Source: Geminicoccus roseus DSM 18922 | Lineage (GTDB): Bacteria; Pseudomonadota; Alphaproteobacteria; Geminicoccales; Geminicoccaceae | Assembly: GCF_000427665.1 (NCBI RefSeq) | Contig: NZ_KE386572.1 | Span: forward strand, 186,001 to 250,000 | Reading direction: 5' to 3' | Length of the DNA stretch: 64,000 nucleotides | Shown here: in pieces, positions 63,060 through 64,000 of the stretch | Layout: every line of letters starts with the position of its first letter | How positions within the stretch are numbered: the first letter of the stretch is position 1 | Notes under the pieces: model-generated | Seen by the model: only the letters and a program-made list of their open reading frames with translations | Databases searched by the model: none | Told to the model about the DNA's origin: nothing | Translations under genes and position numbers: made by a program

Positions 63060-63635
63060 TCCTGACCTCTGCCTTGGTCCTCAGCCGAGAGCCACGCGAT
63101 ACGCTCAGAATTCTTGTTGAACGAGAGAGCAGGCAGGCAGCCAGGTCATCAATATCCGCCGGGTCGACATCTGTAGGGCAACCGGTACTCCAGCCAAAGA
63201 CCATGATCCGGTTCAGGTTACGACTGATGATCAGGAAATTAGAACCAGATGAGCTTGAACGCCGCGGGAGTAGTGATAGCTCTTTGCAGCGTAAGAGCGC
63301 CGAAGGCGGCACAGATAGCCGCGTCCAGGTCGAGACCCGCGAGGGGCTTCGCGACAGGATGATCTAGGTCAAGTGGCAAGCACGTTGGGTCTGCGAACAT
63401 GCGGAGTGGGCGAGAGCGCGTGCAGAATGCAGAGACAGCGGGCTTCTCCACTCCGTGTCACCAGCCCGTTCGAGGCTTTTTGAGGTCCTAGAGACCGGCG
63501 CCTATGAGGACAACGCAGTCCGATACTCTGCATCCAGTTTTTCACCACGAAAGATGCCTCAGCAGGCAAGCGGGAGTTTGACATGCAGGCTCGGATCGTT
63601 CCGAATAATAGCGCCCATCGGCACTCGCCGGCCCA
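63060..63635. other. Gene-poor, less GC-rich stretch
   Basis: About 575 bp with no supported gene. GC content is visibly lower than elsewhere. A minus-strand frame at 63239-63451 contains LAGLDLDAAICAAFGAL, faintly like the end of DUF429/RNase H-like proteins, and could be the residue of a broken gene. The region separates the GARSRGP gene from the HNH gene and may mark foreign DNA. Confidence 0.4.
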
Positions 63636-64000
63636 ATGAAAGACACTCCTCCGGCCCGAGTCCGCAACCAGGCCGAAGCACGCCGGGTGCTCAACGAGCA
63701 CTATCCCTTCAAGTGCTGCGCGGTATGCGGGCTGCAACTAGCGACGTGCCTGACGGTTGCTCACCTCGACCACGATGCCAGCAACAACGGCCCCGACAAT
63801 CTGGCGCGTCTGTGCCAGACGCACCATTGGATGTACGATGCCGGATTGTACCCGGTGGAGGCCATCAGGCTTCTCCAAGCCCATTGGCAGACCATCGAGG
63901 GCAAGCCCAGCCACAAGGCCAGGATGAAGGACGCCGGCGCCAAAGCAGCCCTTACGCGCAAACGAAGTGCGGCGGCCCGCAAGGCCGTCGAGACGCGAAG
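63636..64000 (+). CDS. HNH endonuclease-like protein (runs off right edge)
   Basis: At least 121 codons from the ATG at 63636, open at the window end. The zinc-knuckle/HNH pattern is FKCCAVCG, then VAHLDHDASNNGPDNLARLC, then QTHHWMYD, giving the His-Asn-His-type metal site. After it comes VEAIRLLQAHWQ and a basic tail (AALTRKRSAARKA) suited to DNA contact. HNH proteins nick or cut DNA in restriction, homing or repair contexts; which applies here cannot be judged without the sequence to the right. No good ribosome site is seen. Confidence 0.75.
   Translation, partial: MKDTPPARVRNQAEARRVLNEHYPFKCCAVCGLQLATCLTVAHLDHDASNNGPDNLARLCQTHHWMYDAGLYPVEAIRLLQAHWQTIEGKPSHKARMKDAGAKAALTRKRSAAARKAVETR

Noticed and set aside
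63239-63451. Possible DUF429-like fragment on the minus strand
   Set aside because: Only one short block (LDLDAAICAAFGAL) is suggestive and there is no start region or ribosome site, so it is mentioned only as a possible remnant.

Overview
The window is about 64 kb of very GC-rich DNA from the chromosome of a motile, aerobic alphaproteobacterium. The class call rests on the alphaproteobacterial form of dihydroorotase (DSQVHFREPG variant), a short sigma54-driven flagellin, CioAB-type bd oxidase with its DUF2474 microprotein, and two sugar ABC transporters. A Rhodospirillales/Geminicoccaceae-like host is my best guess, by inference only. Nothing looks like plasmid or phage, apart from one decayed IS630-type insertion and a less GC-rich right edge with an HNH gene.

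Layout. 1-4400: single metabolic genes (dienelactone hydrolase, sugar-nucleotide-type reductase, glycolipid-binding-like protein, HSL-type esterase) and a His/Arg-rich secreted protein. 4482-6942: a tightly overlapped PepSY protein/response regulator/sensor kinase operon. 7041-8023: tRNA-Met and rarD. 8116-9203: inactive IS630-type element carrying a 61-bp insertion. 9703-13796: flagellar block (hypothetical, fliS, fliD, flagellin with a sigma54 promoter). 13892-19709: Bcr/CflA exporter, dihydroorotase, EF-hand protein, mutS. 20355-27322: pbpC and an alpha-2-macroglobulin. 27476-29217: thioesterase and aldo/keto reductase.

29395-35858 is a signalling cluster: a double-domain KaiC-like ATPase translationally coupled to a hybrid histidine kinase with a pseudo-receiver, then a second multi-PAS hybrid kinase. 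No kaiA or kaiB is present in the window. 36834-43234 is a sugar uptake operon on the minus strand (cupin phosphoglucose isomerase, binding protein, two permeases, ATPase, PfkB kinase), suited to importing a sugar, phosphorylating it and feeding fructose-6-P to glucose-6-P. 43451-47655: a triheme cytochrome c with a duplicated Cys module and a ScsB/DsbD-like thiol reductant exporter. 47744-52619: a second, ribose-class ABC system flanked by a TIM-barrel isomerase/epimerase and a Gfo/Idh/MocA dehydrogenase. 52626-55185: CioAB plus the 39-aa DUF2474 protein. 55618-62145: YciA thioesterase, then a same-strand run of envelope and stress genes (MscS, K+ channel with zinc ribbon, YihY, AI-2E/PerM, large catalase). 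The right end holds an uncharacterised protein with its own AT-rich promoter, a gene-poor stretch and an HNH protein running off the edge.

The best candidates for something little described are the KaiC/kinase unit, the duplicated Cys module on the triheme cytochrome, the secreted His-rich protein facing the PepSY two-component operon, and the 61-bp hairpin insertion inside the IS.
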